Source: Stieleria maiorica
GTDB lineage: Bacteria > Planctomycetota > Planctomycetia > Pirellulales > Pirellulaceae
Assembly: GCF_008035925.1 (NCBI RefSeq)
Contig: NZ_CP036264.1
Span: forward strand, 9,119,121 to 9,183,120
Direction of reading: 5' to 3'
Length of the DNA stretch: 64,000 nucleotides
Part shown: piece after piece, positions 1-9,865 of the stretch
Layout: every line of letters starts with the position of its first letter
How positions within the stretch are numbered: the stretch's first letter is position 1
Program-made: the position numbers and the translations under genes
The notes under the pieces: model-generated
Database searches by the model: none
Told to the model about the DNA's origin: nothing
Seen by the model: only the letters and a program-made list of their open reading frames with translations

Positions 1-303
1 AAAACTCGGGGTGCCGATGTCGAACGGATCGTCATCGAACTCGCCGGAATTGTCGGAGTCGACCCAGGACCGCTCACCCTCCGCCAACTAATCCAAATGG
101 CCGACGCGCGTCGGCGACATGATTGGAACATCGCTTCAAGCGTGATGGCGCTGACTGCCGAGATCAACCGCGATCGTCGGCGCCGTCGCAAACCTTTCAA
201 GCCCGACGACTTCAATCCATTGGTTCGGGTGACTACGAAGCCGGCTCCCATCACCGTGCCGCAACTGGCAAGCCTTCTCGGGAGACCGCTGAATCCCGCA
301 TGA
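1..303 (+). CDS. Tail-assembly-chaperone-like protein, 5' end outside window
   Basis: The reading frame is open from base 1 to the stop at 301-303, so the true start lies upstream; the internal ATG at 97 is not needed. The visible 100 residues are basic and end in Pro-rich sequence. Position two genes before a tape measure protein is where tailed phages keep small tail-assembly chaperones, and the motif TLRQLIQMADARRRHDW fits that kind of protein, but I have no direct domain match. Gene 2 begins 4 bases after the stop, indicating an operon. Function is inferred from position only. Confidence 0.5.
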   Translation, partial: KTRGADVERIVIELAGIVGVDPGPLTLRQLIQMADARRRHDWNIASSVMALTAEINRDRRRRRKPFKPDDFNPLVRVTTKPAPITVPQLASLLGRPLNPA

Positions 304-307
304 ACCC

Positions 308-607
308 ATGAAAGTTCATATCGAACCGATCGCGGCATGCTTACGCGTCTGGTCCAAGCCAGACTCCGTTTACGGTGATCCCTACGACTGGTCAGCAACT
401 TGCCGGTGGATCGACTGCGAAACGATGGAAGTCATCGGTGTTGATAAGCCGGTGACGAAAGCCATGTGCCATGCGATTCGCGATGAAGCTTGGAAGCTTG
501 GCGTGAAAAAGGTCGGCTTCACCAGAATCCGCAATGGATCAAAACGAAGGTTCTGGATCGTCACTACCAACGGCAAAGACTGGTCGGTCTTGACAGAACG
601 TCCATGA
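308..607 (+). CDS. Small hypothetical protein of the phage tail operon
   Basis: A 99-residue protein starting 4 bases after the preceding stop and ending 16 bases before the tape measure gene. It is rich in Trp, Arg and Lys, with no membrane segment or signal peptide and no motif I recognise. Tight packing between two phage-type genes supports it being real and co-transcribed. It could be a minor tail or regulatory protein; nothing in the sequence decides this. Confidence 0.55.
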   Translation: MKVHIEPIAACLRVWSKPDSVYGDPYDWSATCRWIDCETMEVIGVDKPVTKAMCHAIRDEAWKLGVKKVGFTRIRNGSKRRFWIVTTNGKDWSVLTERP

Positions 608-623
608 AGAGATTTTACCACCC

Positions 624-3600
624 ATGTCGCAAGTCAGAGCCGGAGCCGCCTACGTCGAACTGCTGACCAAGGATGCAGCGTTCGTGAAGGGGCTTCGATC
701 GGCTCAAAAGCGACTGCAATCGTTCGGGCAATCAACTCGCTTGCTCGGCACGAAACTCATGGGACTCGGCACCGCCGCGGCGGCCCCTCTGGGAGGTAGC
801 GTTGCCATATTCTCCAACTTCGACGATGCCATGCGGGGTGTCGCGGCGATCACACAGGCGACGGAAACACAGCTGGAGTCGCTACGCAGTACCGCCAAAA
901 AGCTTGGTGCAACAACCAGCTACTCTGCCAGCGAAGTTGCCTCCCTGATGACGGAACTCGGTCGTGCCGGTTTCAAGCCGGAACAGATCGAGAGAATGAC
1001 CGCCGCGGTGATGAATATGGCTCGCGCGACCGGCACCGATGCCACGCAGGCATCCGGCATCATGGCCGCCACCATCCGGCAATTTGGCATGGAAGCCGGC
1101 GAAGCAACTCGCGTTGCCGATGGATTGACCGCCGCGGCGAACAAGTCGTTCAACACGGTGGAGTCGCTCGGCGAAGCCTTGTCCTATGCCGGCCCCGTGG
1201 CCGCCGATGCCAACATGAGTCTGGAAGAAACTCTGGCGGTGCTTGGAACGCTTGGCAACATGGGCATCCAAGGCTCATCGGCCGGTAACGCGATGCGTCG
1301 CCTGCTGACGATCAGCGCTGCGGAATCGGAGAAGTTTCAAGCCGTCTTCGGTGTGGCAACCAAGGATGCCAAAGGAAACGCCCGATCGCTGGTCGACATC
1401 CTGGGCGAAGTCGCTGCGGCCACCGCGAACATGGGCACGGCCGAGAAGGCGGAAAAGCTCAACGAAGTCTTCGGGTTGCTGGGCATCACGGCCGCCAGTT
1501 CCATCGGGAAGTCGGTTGCTGATACGCGTGAGCTCTACCAAGAACTGCAGAACGCTGGCGGGATTGCGGCGAAGACATCCGAGGAAATGGAAGGCGGTCT
1601 GGGCGGCGCATTTCGGATTCTCAAGTCTTCGATCGAAGGCGTCGCCATCGCAATCGGTGAATCGCTCGAAGGCAGCGTCACCAACATGGTCAATGCGTTT
1701 AGCCGCGCTGCTTCAGGGGTGATCGAGTGGATCAATAAGAATCAAAAGATTGTCAAGATTGCGGCGGCAAGTGCGGTCGCCATCATCGGAATCGGCGCCG
1801 CACTGTTCACGCTTGGTTCGTTTGCCGCCGCGGCATCCTTCGCCGTTGGAGGCTTGGCCAGCATCTTTAGTTTCATTGGTGCCTCCATCGGCGTCATTGT
1901 CAGTGCCGTCGGGATGTTGTTCACACCGCTGGGGCTGGTCGTCGCTGCTATCGCGGCCCTCGGTGGCTATTTCCTGTATTCAACCGGCATCGCTGGCAAG
2001 GCTATTGAGTATCTGGGCAGCGTCTTTGAAGTCCTTAAAGCGGAAACGTTGGCCGCCTTCGGTGCAATCGCCAACGCGCTGGCGGCTGGTGATATCACCG
2101 CGGCCACCGACGTACTCTGGTCATATCTGAAACTGCAGTGGATCAAAGGCACGACCTTTCTGCAAACCAAATGGGGCGAGTTCACTCAGTACATTGCGGA
2201 TGTCTGGGCGGACTCGGCCTATGCCATTGGTGATGTGCTGATCGGTGCACTATCTGGATTAGCGGGCGTGTGGAACGAAACGCTCGGATTCATGGCAGAC
2301 GGCTGGACCATTCTGACGTCCGCGGTCCAGAAAGGCTGGAACAATACGATCGGTTTTTTGAAGAAGGGATTTCTCAAGCTTCATGAACTGGTCGATATCG
2401 CCGGTGACGTCGCCGTGCAAATCGGTGGCGTACTGATCAACGCTCTTGCCGGCGTTGAGAAAGCGTGGGTCGAAACGGTCGACTATCTGGCCGACACGTG
2501 GACCGTGTTTGTCGGGCAGGTGAAGTCGATGTGGAATTCGACGGTCGGCTTCCTCAAGAAGGCTTGGATCAAACTCAAAGCTCTGTTCGACGACGATATC
2601 AATGTCGACGTCGAAATGGCCAAGATCGACGCCGATACCCGCGCGGCCGAGGTGGCGGAGCAACAACGTCGCAACCAGGCAATCATTGAGCGGCAACAGC
2701 GACGATCGAAACGGAAACAGGAGATCGAAGCCAACCGCATCGAGATGCAAAAGGGCATCGCGGCTCAACTCGAAGCACGGCGTAAAGCCCGTGAAGGTCG
2801 TGATCTCGATGCAGAAATGCAAGCCATCGACGCGGAGACCGATGCTAAGAATACGGTCGTCGATCAGTCGAAACAGCAACAGTTCCGGGAAAACGATTCG
2901 GCTCAGGCTCGACGACAGCAACTGATCGACGACACTACGGCCGGCGTCCAATCTACCCTCGACCAAATGCGGGCGGAGTCCAAGGCGGCTCGTGAGGCAG
3001 CACGTGCGAATGAGCTAGGCGATCGCCAGCGGAAACGAGACGAGAAGGTTGCCGCAGCGCAAGCCGACTTCGAGGCCGCCATTGATCGTGCAAACAATGC
3101 AACCGCACCATCCGACCGTACCGATGAACCTGGTTCCCCACCTGACATTGCCGAGCCGCCGAAACCGCCGGCGTTGCCTGAACTGGTCAATCCTGATGAG
3201 GTCGATATTCCCCCCGTCGATCTCCCCGGGATCGATGATCCCGAATTGCAGCCTCCGAACCCTAAGGATCTAAAGCTCGGAATCGATCCTGATGCTCAAG
3301 CATCAATCGATCGATTCGCGGATGGTCCCGACAGCACGGCGCAAGTCGAGTCGGCAGGCAACTTCGATTCGCGAGGACTGGGACTCGGCAGCAGTGCGAG
3401 AAAGCTGGAACCTCTGAAACTGGATCCAATCGAACCGTTGGACGAGGAGGTAATCGCGGCGCCGCAGCTGAAAATTCCGGAGGAAGATAAACCTGTCGTC
3501 GAGGCATTGGCAGAAGTGGAGCCGGAAGCTGACGAACCGGCACTGGATGTTGCGTCGATCAACGAAGCTTTCGCCTCGGTCCGTCAGTCGCTCACCGAAT

Positions 3601-3758
3601 TCGACCTGGCACTCAGTGGTGCCACGTCTCGCTTGCAACTCCCCGTTTCGTCCGGCGATGGCATTACGGAGGACATGAAACGGGCGATCATCGCGACCGC
3701 AGAGAACACACGTCGGTTGGTCGAACGATCGAAGTCCGGAGGCTTGGTGTTTAGCTGA
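624..3758 (+). CDS. Phage tail tape measure protein
   Basis: A 1044-residue protein with the architecture of TP901-type tape measure proteins: an N-terminal domain with SNFDDAMRGVAAITQAT and repeated Ala/Gly-rich helices (about residues 50-340), hydrophobic segments around 370-460, repeated Trp-containing helical blocks (about 500-650), a highly charged coiled-coil stretch (about 670-830) and a Pro/Asp/Glu-rich tail. In phages it sets tail length and sits in the tail lumen. The stop overlaps the next start (TGATG). Large size and position after two small genes agree with a tail module. It could belong to a prophage or a phage-derived particle; no capsid or terminase gene is in view. Confidence 0.85.
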   Translation: MSQVRAGAAYVELLTKDAAFVKGLRSAQKRLQSFGQSTRLLGTKLMGLGTAAAAPLGGSVAIFSNFDDAMRGVAAITQATETQLESLRSTAKKLGATTSYSASEVASLMTELGRAGFKPEQIERMTAAVMNMARATGTDATQASGIMAATIRQFGMEAGEATRVADGLTAAANKSFNTVESLGEALSYAGPVAADANMSLEETLAVLGTLGNMGIQGSSAGNAMRRLLTISAAESEKFQAVFGVATKDAKGNARSLVDILGEVAAATANMGTAEKAEKLNEVFGLLGITAASSIGKSVADTRELYQELQNAGGIAAKTSEEMEGGLGGAFRILKSSIEGVAIAIGESLEGSVTNMVNAFSRAASGVIEWINKNQKIVKIAAASAVAIIGIGAALFTLGSFAAAASFAVGGLASIFSFIGASIGVIVSAVGMLFTPLGLVVAAIAALGGYFLYSTGIAGKAIEYLGSVFEVLKAETLAAFGAIANALAAGDITAATDVLWSYLKLQWIKGTTFLQTKWGEFTQYIADVWADSAYAIGDVLIGALSGLAGVWNETLGFMADGWTILTSAVQKGWNNTIGFLKKGFLKLHELVDIAGDVAVQIGGVLINALAGVEKAWVETVDYLADTWTVFVGQVKSMWNSTVGFLKKAWIKLKALFDDDINVDVEMAKIDADTRAAEVAEQQRRNQAIIERQQRRSKRKQEIEANRIEMQKGIAAQLEARRKAREGRDLDAEMQAIDAETDAKNTVVDQSKQQQFRENDSAQARRQQLIDDTTAGVQSTLDQMRAESKAAREAARANELGDRQRKRDEKVAAAQADFEAAIDRANNATAPSDRTDEPGSPPDIAEPPKPPALPELVNPDEVDIPPVDLPGIDDPELQPPNPKDLKLGIDPDAQASIDRFADGPDSTAQVESAGNFDSRGLGLGSSARKLEPLKLDPIEPLDEEVIAAPQLKIPEEDKPVVEALAEVEPEADEPALDVASINEAFASVRQSLTEFDLALSGATSRLQLPVSSGDGITEDMKRAIIATAENTRRLVERSKSGGLVFS

Positions 3759-4549
3759 TGACCTTTTCGGCCGGCGGATACAATTTCGAGACCGCGGCGC
3801 TCTCCGAGAAGGCATCGCGAGGAAAATCGCATTCGGACTTCGTCGCCTATGTTGCGACCAACGGTGGCGCAGTCGATCCGGCGGCGGCTGCCAGCGCCGC
3901 CTACGGCTATTACAAAGCCAACTTCCCGGACCTGATTCCGTATTTGCAGATCGACGCCGAGTTCATCAACGCCAAGCACGCGTTGGTGAGCGTCACCATC
4001 AATAAGACCAAGCTCGATCCGGTCTCGTTCAACACGACCGGAGCAACCACGCACCTCAATCAATCCCTCGGCACCCGCGGAATCTATCCCGCACCGGGCA
4101 AGGTCGCTCCGATCTACCAGGGCGCGATCGGCGTCAGCGATTCCGGTGTCGAAGGCGTCGACGTGACCGTACCGGCATTCGAGTTCTCGGTGCGAAAGAA
4201 GTTCGAGTGGGTTTCGACCGCCTATTTGCTGGCCGTTGTGGCAATGACTGGCCGCACGAACTCGACCGACTGGTCCATTTTCGCTCCCGGCGAAGCTCTG
4301 TTTCTCGGAGCCGACGGTGGCGAAGACGAACAGAATTGGGTCGACATCACTTATCACTTCGCCGCGCGTCCCAACCAACCGGCGTTGTCCGTCGGCGCGA
4401 TCTCGGGAATCAGTAAGCGGGGATGGGACTACTTGTGGGTCCGGCATGATGAAGAGGTGGTCGGCGATCGCGTTCTACGCCGTCCGGCCGCGGCCTACGT
4501 CGAGCAAGTCTATCCGGAGGGCAATTTTAACGCGCTGGGCATCAACTGA
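3758..4549 (+). CDS. Phage-type structural protein, unknown family
   Basis: A 263-residue soluble protein coupled to the tape measure gene by TGATG and to the next gene by another overlapping stop/start. It is rich in aromatic residues and beta-type sequence, with no signal peptide, membrane helix or enzyme motif. Gene order (after tape measure, before a large receptor-like protein) suggests a distal tail or baseplate component. That role is inference from synteny only. Confidence 0.6.
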   Translation: MTFSAGGYNFETAALSEKASRGKSHSDFVAYVATNGGAVDPAAAASAAYGYYKANFPDLIPYLQIDAEFINAKHALVSVTINKTKLDPVSFNTTGATTHLNQSLGTRGIYPAPGKVAPIYQGAIGVSDSGVEGVDVTVPAFEFSVRKKFEWVSTAYLLAVVAMTGRTNSTDWSIFAPGEALFLGADGGEDEQNWVDITYHFAARPNQPALSVGAISGISKRGWDYLWVRHDEEVVGDRVLRRPAAAYVEQVYPEGNFNALGIN

Positions 4550-7188
4550 TGACACGACGAGTTCGCCCCGGCGACCAGTACAATATCACCGCCACCGAGT
4601 ACAACCGGCTGTTGGCGGCGGCCGATGCACTGCACAAGAATCGGTTGCCCGGTGGAGGCGGACCACGGACATACCTGCAGAACGCGGCGACGGTTCGCGT
4701 TCACAACATCACAACGCAGACGATTCCGATTGGTGGCGCGGCTGGATTCGTTCAGCCACTGACCGACCCGCTCGATGGTCCGGTCGAACTCGCTCGATTC
4801 GTCCGTGATGCGACAATCAAAGTTGGCAAACCTGGAGCGAGTGCTTCCACGGGTCGCGTGGGCGTCGCGATCGAACCGATCGCCGAAGACAAAATTGGTC
4901 GCGTCGTCTTCGATGGCGTTGTCGCGGCTCAAGTCAATATCACCAAGACCTGGCATGACTTTGCCGACGCATCACTGTCGCCGAGCTTCTATCTGGAATC
5001 CAAACCAGAGGGTTCGGCCCAGATCCTCTGGCGACGAAATCCGACGGAAACCGGTTTGCAGTGGGCAGTCGTCCGGGTTGGTCATCCGACCGACATCGCA
5101 CATTTGGTCAAGGTTCCGGTCGGCGGCATCAGCGCCCGCCAGGGGACGACGACCGGCAGCGGGACATGTGATCTCCACCGACTAGACCAATCCGGCAACA
5201 TCGAACCGGTGTTGGATGTCGACGGCGAACGGGTCCGCATCGTTGCTCGGAATCACTCGGCCCAGCGGATCCGCGGGCCAATCGAGGGTGCCGGGGACCA
5301 GTATCTATCGGTCACCTTCGACGGCAACCAATCGTGGGTGCTTGACCCGCCCAAGCAAACGCTACTCTGCAAACCAACCAAAAGAATCAAAGCCAAATCT
5401 TGGGGCACGGCTCGCGAGCTGCGATTTGACGGGACGCAGTGGCGACCGATCGGTGTCAACGTTTCAGTCTACAACGTCTGCGACTACGCGCTCTTGGCAT
5501 CGCAGCAGATCGTTTGCCATTTCCATGAGGACACCTCGGCCTACCTCACGATTGGGTGCCGTTGCTGCGATGGCAGTAGTTCAAGCTCCAGCAGTTCATC
5601 GTCGAGCTCCAGCAGCAGCTCATCGTCAAGCAGCTCCTCGTCGGGTAGTTCATCATCAAGTGACTCGTCGTCCAGCAGTAGCTCTAGCAGCGCATCGTCC
5701 AGCCAAAGTTCATCGAGCAGCCTGGGATCATCCAGCTCGAGTAGTCTTTCGTCGAGTTCCAGTAGCTCGCTATCCAGTTCTTCATCAAGCTCGCTTTCGT
5801 CGTCGTCATCCGGCAGCTCCTCGTCATCATCAAGTCCCAGTTCATCCAGCAGTTCCTCTTCCAGTAGTTCGTCTAAATCCAGCTCGAGTTCGTCATCGAG
5901 TTCATCAAGCTCGTCATCCAGCAGTTCCTCATCATCCAGTTCGTTCTCATCTGACAGCAGCTCATCATCTAGCGATTCAAGTTCGTCCAAAAGCAGCGAA
6001 TCGAGTTCATCAAGCGAATCCTCAGAATCATCGAGCCAGTCATCCAGCGACAGCTCGGCGTCATCCTCTGACTCGTCAGAATCATCCAATTCGAAGTCTG
6101 ATTCGTCCGATGCCTCGAGTTCCGATTCGTCATCCAGCGATTCGAACGCGTCATCGGCAAGTAGTAGTGACTCCGATTCAAGCCAATCCGAAAGCGAAAG
6201 CGATTCGAGCCGCTCCTACAGCGAGCCGAGTTACTCAGGACCTTCGATTTCCGGTAGTTCCTCATCAAACTCATCCGACTCATCTTCCGGATCTCAGTCG
6301 GCGAGTTCGTCGGGATCGGACTCGAGTGATTCGGATAGCGACTCGGACAGCTCAGCCAGTGAAAGCGAGACATCGAGTGTCAGTGAGTCGGTCTCTGCGT
6401 CATCTGGGTCCAAGTCCGCATCAAGCGAGTCGGGAAGCGACTCACACAGTGTCTCCACAAGCGAATCGTATTCTCAGCCCAGCCATTCACGTTCTTACTC
6501 CGATTCAGCAAGCAGTCACAGTAAATCGGAATCAAGCCAATCGGAATCCAAATCAGAGAGTGAATCGCATTCGCAATCAACAAGCGAATCGATAAGCGAA
6601 CCAAGCTACTCGCGAGAATCGTCCTCCAGCGAGTCGTATTCCTACAGCCAGTTCGACTCGGGGAGCGGCTCGGCATCCGTCAGTGGATCTCAAAGCGAGT
6701 CCGGTTCACTTAGCGGTTCCGCCTCGCAATCAACGAGTGAATCCGAGTCAGATAGTGATTCCAAATCAGCGTCTGACAGCCGTTCACAATCGCAATCAGA
6801 AAGCGGATCGCAATCCGCCTCCGATAGCGACCGCCCCAGCGACAGCATTGATGATCCCAGCGTCGGTGATTCATCGGCCAGCGATAGTGAACCACCGTCA
6901 GAAAGCCATCAATCAACTTCCGACTCCGATCGACCGAGCCATAGCAGCGACCACAGTTCCGATCGCCCGAGCGAAAGCCGATCTGAATCCAGCGAAGGAT
7001 CCGAACGACCGAGCCACAGCGACAGTGAACCGCCGTCCGAGGATAGCAGCGGATCGAGTGAACCGTGCAACAGCACCTGGATCTGGTCCTGCGGTTGGGA
7101 ATTAGTCGATAGCGACTGCGAAGATCCCGGCGAGCCACCGAGCAATTCCGGAGCCTACGACGGTCAAGTTGCAGGGATGACCGCATGA
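4549..7188 (+). CDS. Tail-associated protein with a giant serine-rich C-terminal region
   Basis: An 879-residue protein. The first 340 residues are a mixed beta-rich globular part ending in a Cys pair (CRCC). Residues about 345-840 are nearly pure Ser, first poly-Ser, then Ser alternating with Asp, Glu, Lys, Gln, Tyr and Pro. A short closing segment contains CNSTWIWSCGWELV. All Ser codon types are mixed, so the tract is maintained at protein level and is not a simple DNA repeat. The position after tail genes suggests a fibre or surface-exposed adhesin, possibly glycosylated by the downstream transferases (inference). A truncated copy lies at 55989-57521. Confidence 0.75.
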   Translation: MTRRVRPGDQYNITATEYNRLLAAADALHKNRLPGGGGPRTYLQNAATVRVHNITTQTIPIGGAAGFVQPLTDPLDGPVELARFVRDATIKVGKPGASASTGRVGVAIEPIAEDKIGRVVFDGVVAAQVNITKTWHDFADASLSPSFYLESKPEGSAQILWRRNPTETGLQWAVVRVGHPTDIAHLVKVPVGGISARQGTTTGSGTCDLHRLDQSGNIEPVLDVDGERVRIVARNHSAQRIRGPIEGAGDQYLSVTFDGNQSWVLDPPKQTLLCKPTKRIKAKSWGTARELRFDGTQWRPIGVNVSVYNVCDYALLASQQIVCHFHEDTSAYLTIGCRCCDGSSSSSSSSSSSSSSSSSSSSSSSGSSSSSDSSSSSSSSSASSSQSSSSSLGSSSSSSLSSSSSSSLSSSSSSSLSSSSSGSSSSSSSPSSSSSSSSSSSSKSSSSSSSSSSSSSSSSSSSSSSFSSDSSSSSSDSSSSKSSESSSSSESSESSSQSSSDSSASSSDSSESSNSKSDSSDASSSDSSSSDSNASSASSSDSDSSQSESESDSSRSYSEPSYSGPSISGSSSSNSSDSSSGSQSASSSGSDSSDSDSDSDSSASESETSSVSESVSASSGSKSASSESGSDSHSVSTSESYSQPSHSRSYSDSASSHSKSESSQSESKSESESHSQSTSESISEPSYSRESSSSESYSYSQFDSGSGSASVSGSQSESGSLSGSASQSTSESESDSDSKSASDSRSQSQSESGSQSASDSDRPSDSIDDPSVGDSSASDSEPPSESHQSTSDSDRPSHSSDHSSDRPSESRSESSEGSERPSHSDSEPPSEDSSGSSEPCNSTWIWSCGWELVDSDCEDPGEPPSNSGAYDGQVAGMTA
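4858..6215 (+). repeat. Long direct repeat, copy 1
   Basis: This part of the Ser-rich gene is repeated in the same orientation at about 55989-57305. The non-repetitive portion (about 700 bases) is nearly identical with scattered, mostly synonymous changes, and the poly-Ser portion matches with small indels. The repeat starts at GTGGGCGTCGCG in both copies and ends near AAGCCAATCCGAAAGCGAA. The copies bracket 51 kb carrying the RNA and defence islands. Confidence 0.85.
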
Positions 7189-7751
7189 TTCACTGTCCTC
7201 ACTTGACCCAAGACAACGCCTGCGAAGTCGCAGGGCAAATGGCTGGCTGCAAGGTTCGAACGACACCTTCAGCCTGCAACGCCTGCCAAGCCAATGACAA
7301 CCCGAGGGCAATCAACTTGGTCACGATCGGCATGGCGCTGGTCAACAAGAAACGCCGCAAACAGGACACGCGCGAACTCGAGTCACTGCTTCGCAACTAT
7401 CTACCGGAGCGTGATGAACCCGAGACGATCAAGATCGATCGTTTTCGCCCCGGTCCTGGCAACGAACTGAAACGCATGTTGGCCTGGTTCGCCAAACCCA
7501 GCGAAACCTGCAACTGCGAAACCCGGGTCGACACGATGAACGACTGGGGTGCGGAAGGCTGTCGCCGCAACATCGACACCATCGTCGACTGGTTACTTGA
7601 AGAAGCCCAATTAAGAGGTCTGCCCCATGGAAGGTTTACGGCTCGAATCGCCCGCGGACTCGTCAACACCGCCATCCGCAAGTTCGAACAAAAGTTCCCC
7701 GAAGGGCCATCCGAGCCGAACGACGATCTTGAAGACACAGTCGATCGTTGA
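7185..7751 (+). CDS. Cys-rich hypothetical protein of the phage operon
   Basis: A 188-residue protein whose start overlaps the preceding stop (ATGA). The N-terminus carries several Cys and His residues (CPHLTQDNAC, CKV, CNACQAN), a possible metal-binding knuckle, and a second Cys cluster follows near residue 105 (TCNCETRVD). The C-terminal half is predicted helical. I do not recognise the family. Co-translation with the Ser-rich protein suggests a linked role. Confidence 0.65.
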   Translation: MIHCPHLTQDNACEVAGQMAGCKVRTTPSACNACQANDNPRAINLVTIGMALVNKKRRKQDTRELESLLRNYLPERDEPETIKIDRFRPGPGNELKRMLAWFAKPSETCNCETRVDTMNDWGAEGCRRNIDTIVDWLLEEAQLRGLPHGRFTARIARGLVNTAIRKFEQKFPEGPSEPNDDLEDTVDR

Positions 7752-9099
7752 TCGCTGCTTTTTGATCAACCTTGATCGCCGGACAGATCGCCTGCGGGAA
7801 TGGCTCGAACAGTTGCCCGATCCGTGGCCATTGCCCGAACCCGAGCGATTCCCAGCGATTGATGGCCGGCACGTCGCCACACCGCCGCAATGGCGAGCCG
7901 GCAACGGAGCGTGGGGCTGCTATCGCTCGCACCTATTGATCTTGGAAAAGTGCCTGACCGAACACATCGATTCGTATGTAGTCTTCGAAGACGACGCGGG
8001 ATTCACCGACGACTTTGCTGAACGCTTCACCGCATTCGTCGATGAGTTGCCGGCCGATTGGGGTCTGGCCTACCTAGGCGGCCAACACCTCTACGCCGGC
8101 AAGCATCCGCCACAGAAGGTCAGCGAACATGTCTATCGTCCCTACAACGTCAATCGCACTCACGCCTTCATGGTCCGCGGTCGCGAGAACATGAAAGGTT
8201 TGTACCGGCACCTGACATGGAACGATTGGCATCATAAACACCACATCGATCATCACCTCGGTCGCTTCATTCAACGCCGATACGAAGCGCTGGTCCAGGG
8301 CAAGAACATTCAAAAGGAATCAATCGCGGTTTATACGCCGGACCGTTGGATGGTGGGGCAATTGCCAACCAAGTCCAATATCTGTGGTCGCAAGTGGAAT
8401 CAGACGCGGTTCTTCAACGACGCCCGAAACGCTGACCATTCTGACGCACCATTCTTTGCTGTTCTCGGGCCGCATCGTGCGGGCACTTCATGTGTTGCGA
8501 TGGTCATGCATCATCTGGGCGTTCACATGGGCAACCAACTCGGTGGCTACGAGGCGACCGGCGGCGGCGAAGCCGTTGGACTTGCGCAGCTATGCGAGAA
8601 AGCCATGCGGTTTCCGGCGACAGACCCGGTGATCAGTGATCAGCAACTCACCCAGCAACTGAAATCTTGGGTTGTCACGAGAAAGTCAGAAGCCAATCGT
8701 GACAAAACTGTTGCCGGCGGGAAGTATCCGCATCTCTGCCGTTTCGCGGAGCATCTGCACACGGCACTCGGCGATTCACTCCGCATCATCGTCGTGAACC
8801 GAGACATTGAAGCCTCTATTCGCAGTTTGCAAGATCGATCCCGCAAGCACGCCGGTCAGTGGTTCGCTGCCGACGATGAGTCTTGCGAACGTTTGCAGCG
8901 GAGTCTTCTTGAACATCGTGATCGATTCGTTGAATCGCATCCGGAGGTTCCGGTGTTCAAGATCGAGTTCGCCGACCTGACTGCTGAGCCAGATCGCATC
9001 ATTGGCGAATTGATTGAATTCCTCGGCATTGAACCGACCGAGGACGAAATCGCCTCGGCCATTGCGCACGTCAACCCAGACCTTCGAAAGCACGGGTGA
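7729..9099 (+). CDS. GT25-type glycosyltransferase fused to a sulfotransferase-like P-loop domain
   Basis: The N-terminal half matches glycosyltransferase family 25: CFLINLDRRTDRLREW at the start and the acidic FEDDAGF motif. The C-terminal half begins with GPHRAGTSCVAMVM, the PAPS-binding loop style of sulfotransferases, followed by IIVVNRDIEASIRSL and a C-terminal FADL block. I prefer the TTG at 7729, just before the GT25 motif; an in-frame ATG at 7627 would overlap the previous gene by 125 bases. Such a fusion could add a sugar and a sulfate to one acceptor. An enzyme pair inside a phage tail operon is unusual; the Ser-rich protein is an obvious candidate acceptor (inference). Confidence 0.75.
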   Translation: MKTQSIVDRCFLINLDRRTDRLREWLEQLPDPWPLPEPERFPAIDGRHVATPPQWRAGNGAWGCYRSHLLILEKCLTEHIDSYVVFEDDAGFTDDFAERFTAFVDELPADWGLAYLGGQHLYAGKHPPQKVSEHVYRPYNVNRTHAFMVRGRENMKGLYRHLTWNDWHHKHHIDHHLGRFIQRRYEALVQGKNIQKESIAVYTPDRWMVGQLPTKSNICGRKWNQTRFFNDARNADHSDAPFFAVLGPHRAGTSCVAMVMHHLGVHMGNQLGGYEATGGGEAVGLAQLCEKAMRFPATDPVISDQQLTQQLKSWVVTRKSEANRDKTVAGGKYPHLCRFAEHLHTALGDSLRIIVVNRDIEASIRSLQDRSRKHAGQWFAADDESCERLQRSLLEHRDRFVESHPEVPVFKIEFADLTAEPDRIIGELIEFLGIEPTEDEIASAIAHVNPDLRKHG

Positions 9100-9103
9100 G
9101 CCA

Positions 9104-9865
9104 ATGGCCGCAGAAAAACCATTCACGCCCGACGACATCACCTTTTGCATCAAGACGATCCATCGTCCTTGGGCATGCCATCGATTGGTTCAGTCGCTAC
9201 GAAAGCACTTCAACCAGCCCAAGATCGTGGTCGTCGATGACGGCCGGCCAGAATTGCGATTCTCGGAAAAATATTCCGACATGGCCAAGCACTGCCATGT
9301 GATCAACCTCGACCGGCACGACGTCGGAGTTGGCGTTGGCCGCAACACGGCGATCGACGCCGCAGAAACCGAGCTCATCTTCTTACTCGACGACGATCAC
9401 GTCGTCACTCCGGATCTGCACTTCAATCGAGTTTACGATCGATTTCAGGAGCACGACATCGATATCCTCGGCGTCCGACAGGGCGCTGGCGGTCGGCCAC
9501 TATTGTTTGCGCCCCTGATGAATGGCCGGCGAATCTGGATGTTCCGAGGCGAACACCGGCGCATTGGCCCGCTGGCCTGGTGCGACATGTCCAGCAACGC
9601 ATTTCTCGCCCGTCGGGACGCGATCGCCAAGCTGCGATGGGATCCCGAGATCAAGACGTACGAACACTGGGAGTTCTTCTATCGGGCCAGCCACGTGGAG
9701 GAGCTGAAAATCGCCGTCGCGGAGGACTGCATGGTCGTTCATGCCCACGTTGGAGCGAAACCCTACGGTGATCTGCGATGTCGGCCAAAGTTCAGGAAGC
9801 TCGGCCTTCGCAAACATGGATTCCATTCAATGCGATATCCCGGAGGCGGCATCGTCCATGCGTGA
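9104..9865 (+). CDS. GT2-like glycosyltransferase, first of a tandem pair
   Basis: A 253-residue protein starting at ATG 9104, 4 bases after the previous stop. Glycosyltransferase A-fold signs: FCIKTIHRP near residue 15, VVDDG, then the metal-binding FLLDDDHVV and later WEFFYR. No membrane segment. It is clearly paralogous to the next gene (shared FCIKTIHRP, DDGxPELRFS, DDDH and KxEHWxFF motifs). The start overlaps none and the stop overlaps the next start. Acceptor and donor cannot be told from the sequence. Confidence 0.75.
   Translation: MAAEKPFTPDDITFCIKTIHRPWACHRLVQSLRKHFNQPKIVVVDDGRPELRFSEKYSDMAKHCHVINLDRHDVGVGVGRNTAIDAAETELIFLLDDDHVVTPDLHFNRVYDRFQEHDIDILGVRQGAGGRPLLFAPLMNGRRIWMFRGEHRRIGPLAWCDMSSNAFLARRDAIAKLRWDPEIKTYEHWEFFYRASHVEELKIAVAEDCMVVHAHVGAKPYGDLRCRPKFRKLGLRKHGFHSMRYPGGGIVHA

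Noticed and set aside
5541-6089. Long antisense frame rich in Asp, Glu and Leu
   Set aside because: It is the mirror of Ser codons on the other strand; no start signal or family.
5560-6400. Dense short repeats that resemble a CRISPR array or satellite
   Set aside because: They lie inside an intact frame and encode Ser with mixed codons; there are no regular repeats and spacers.
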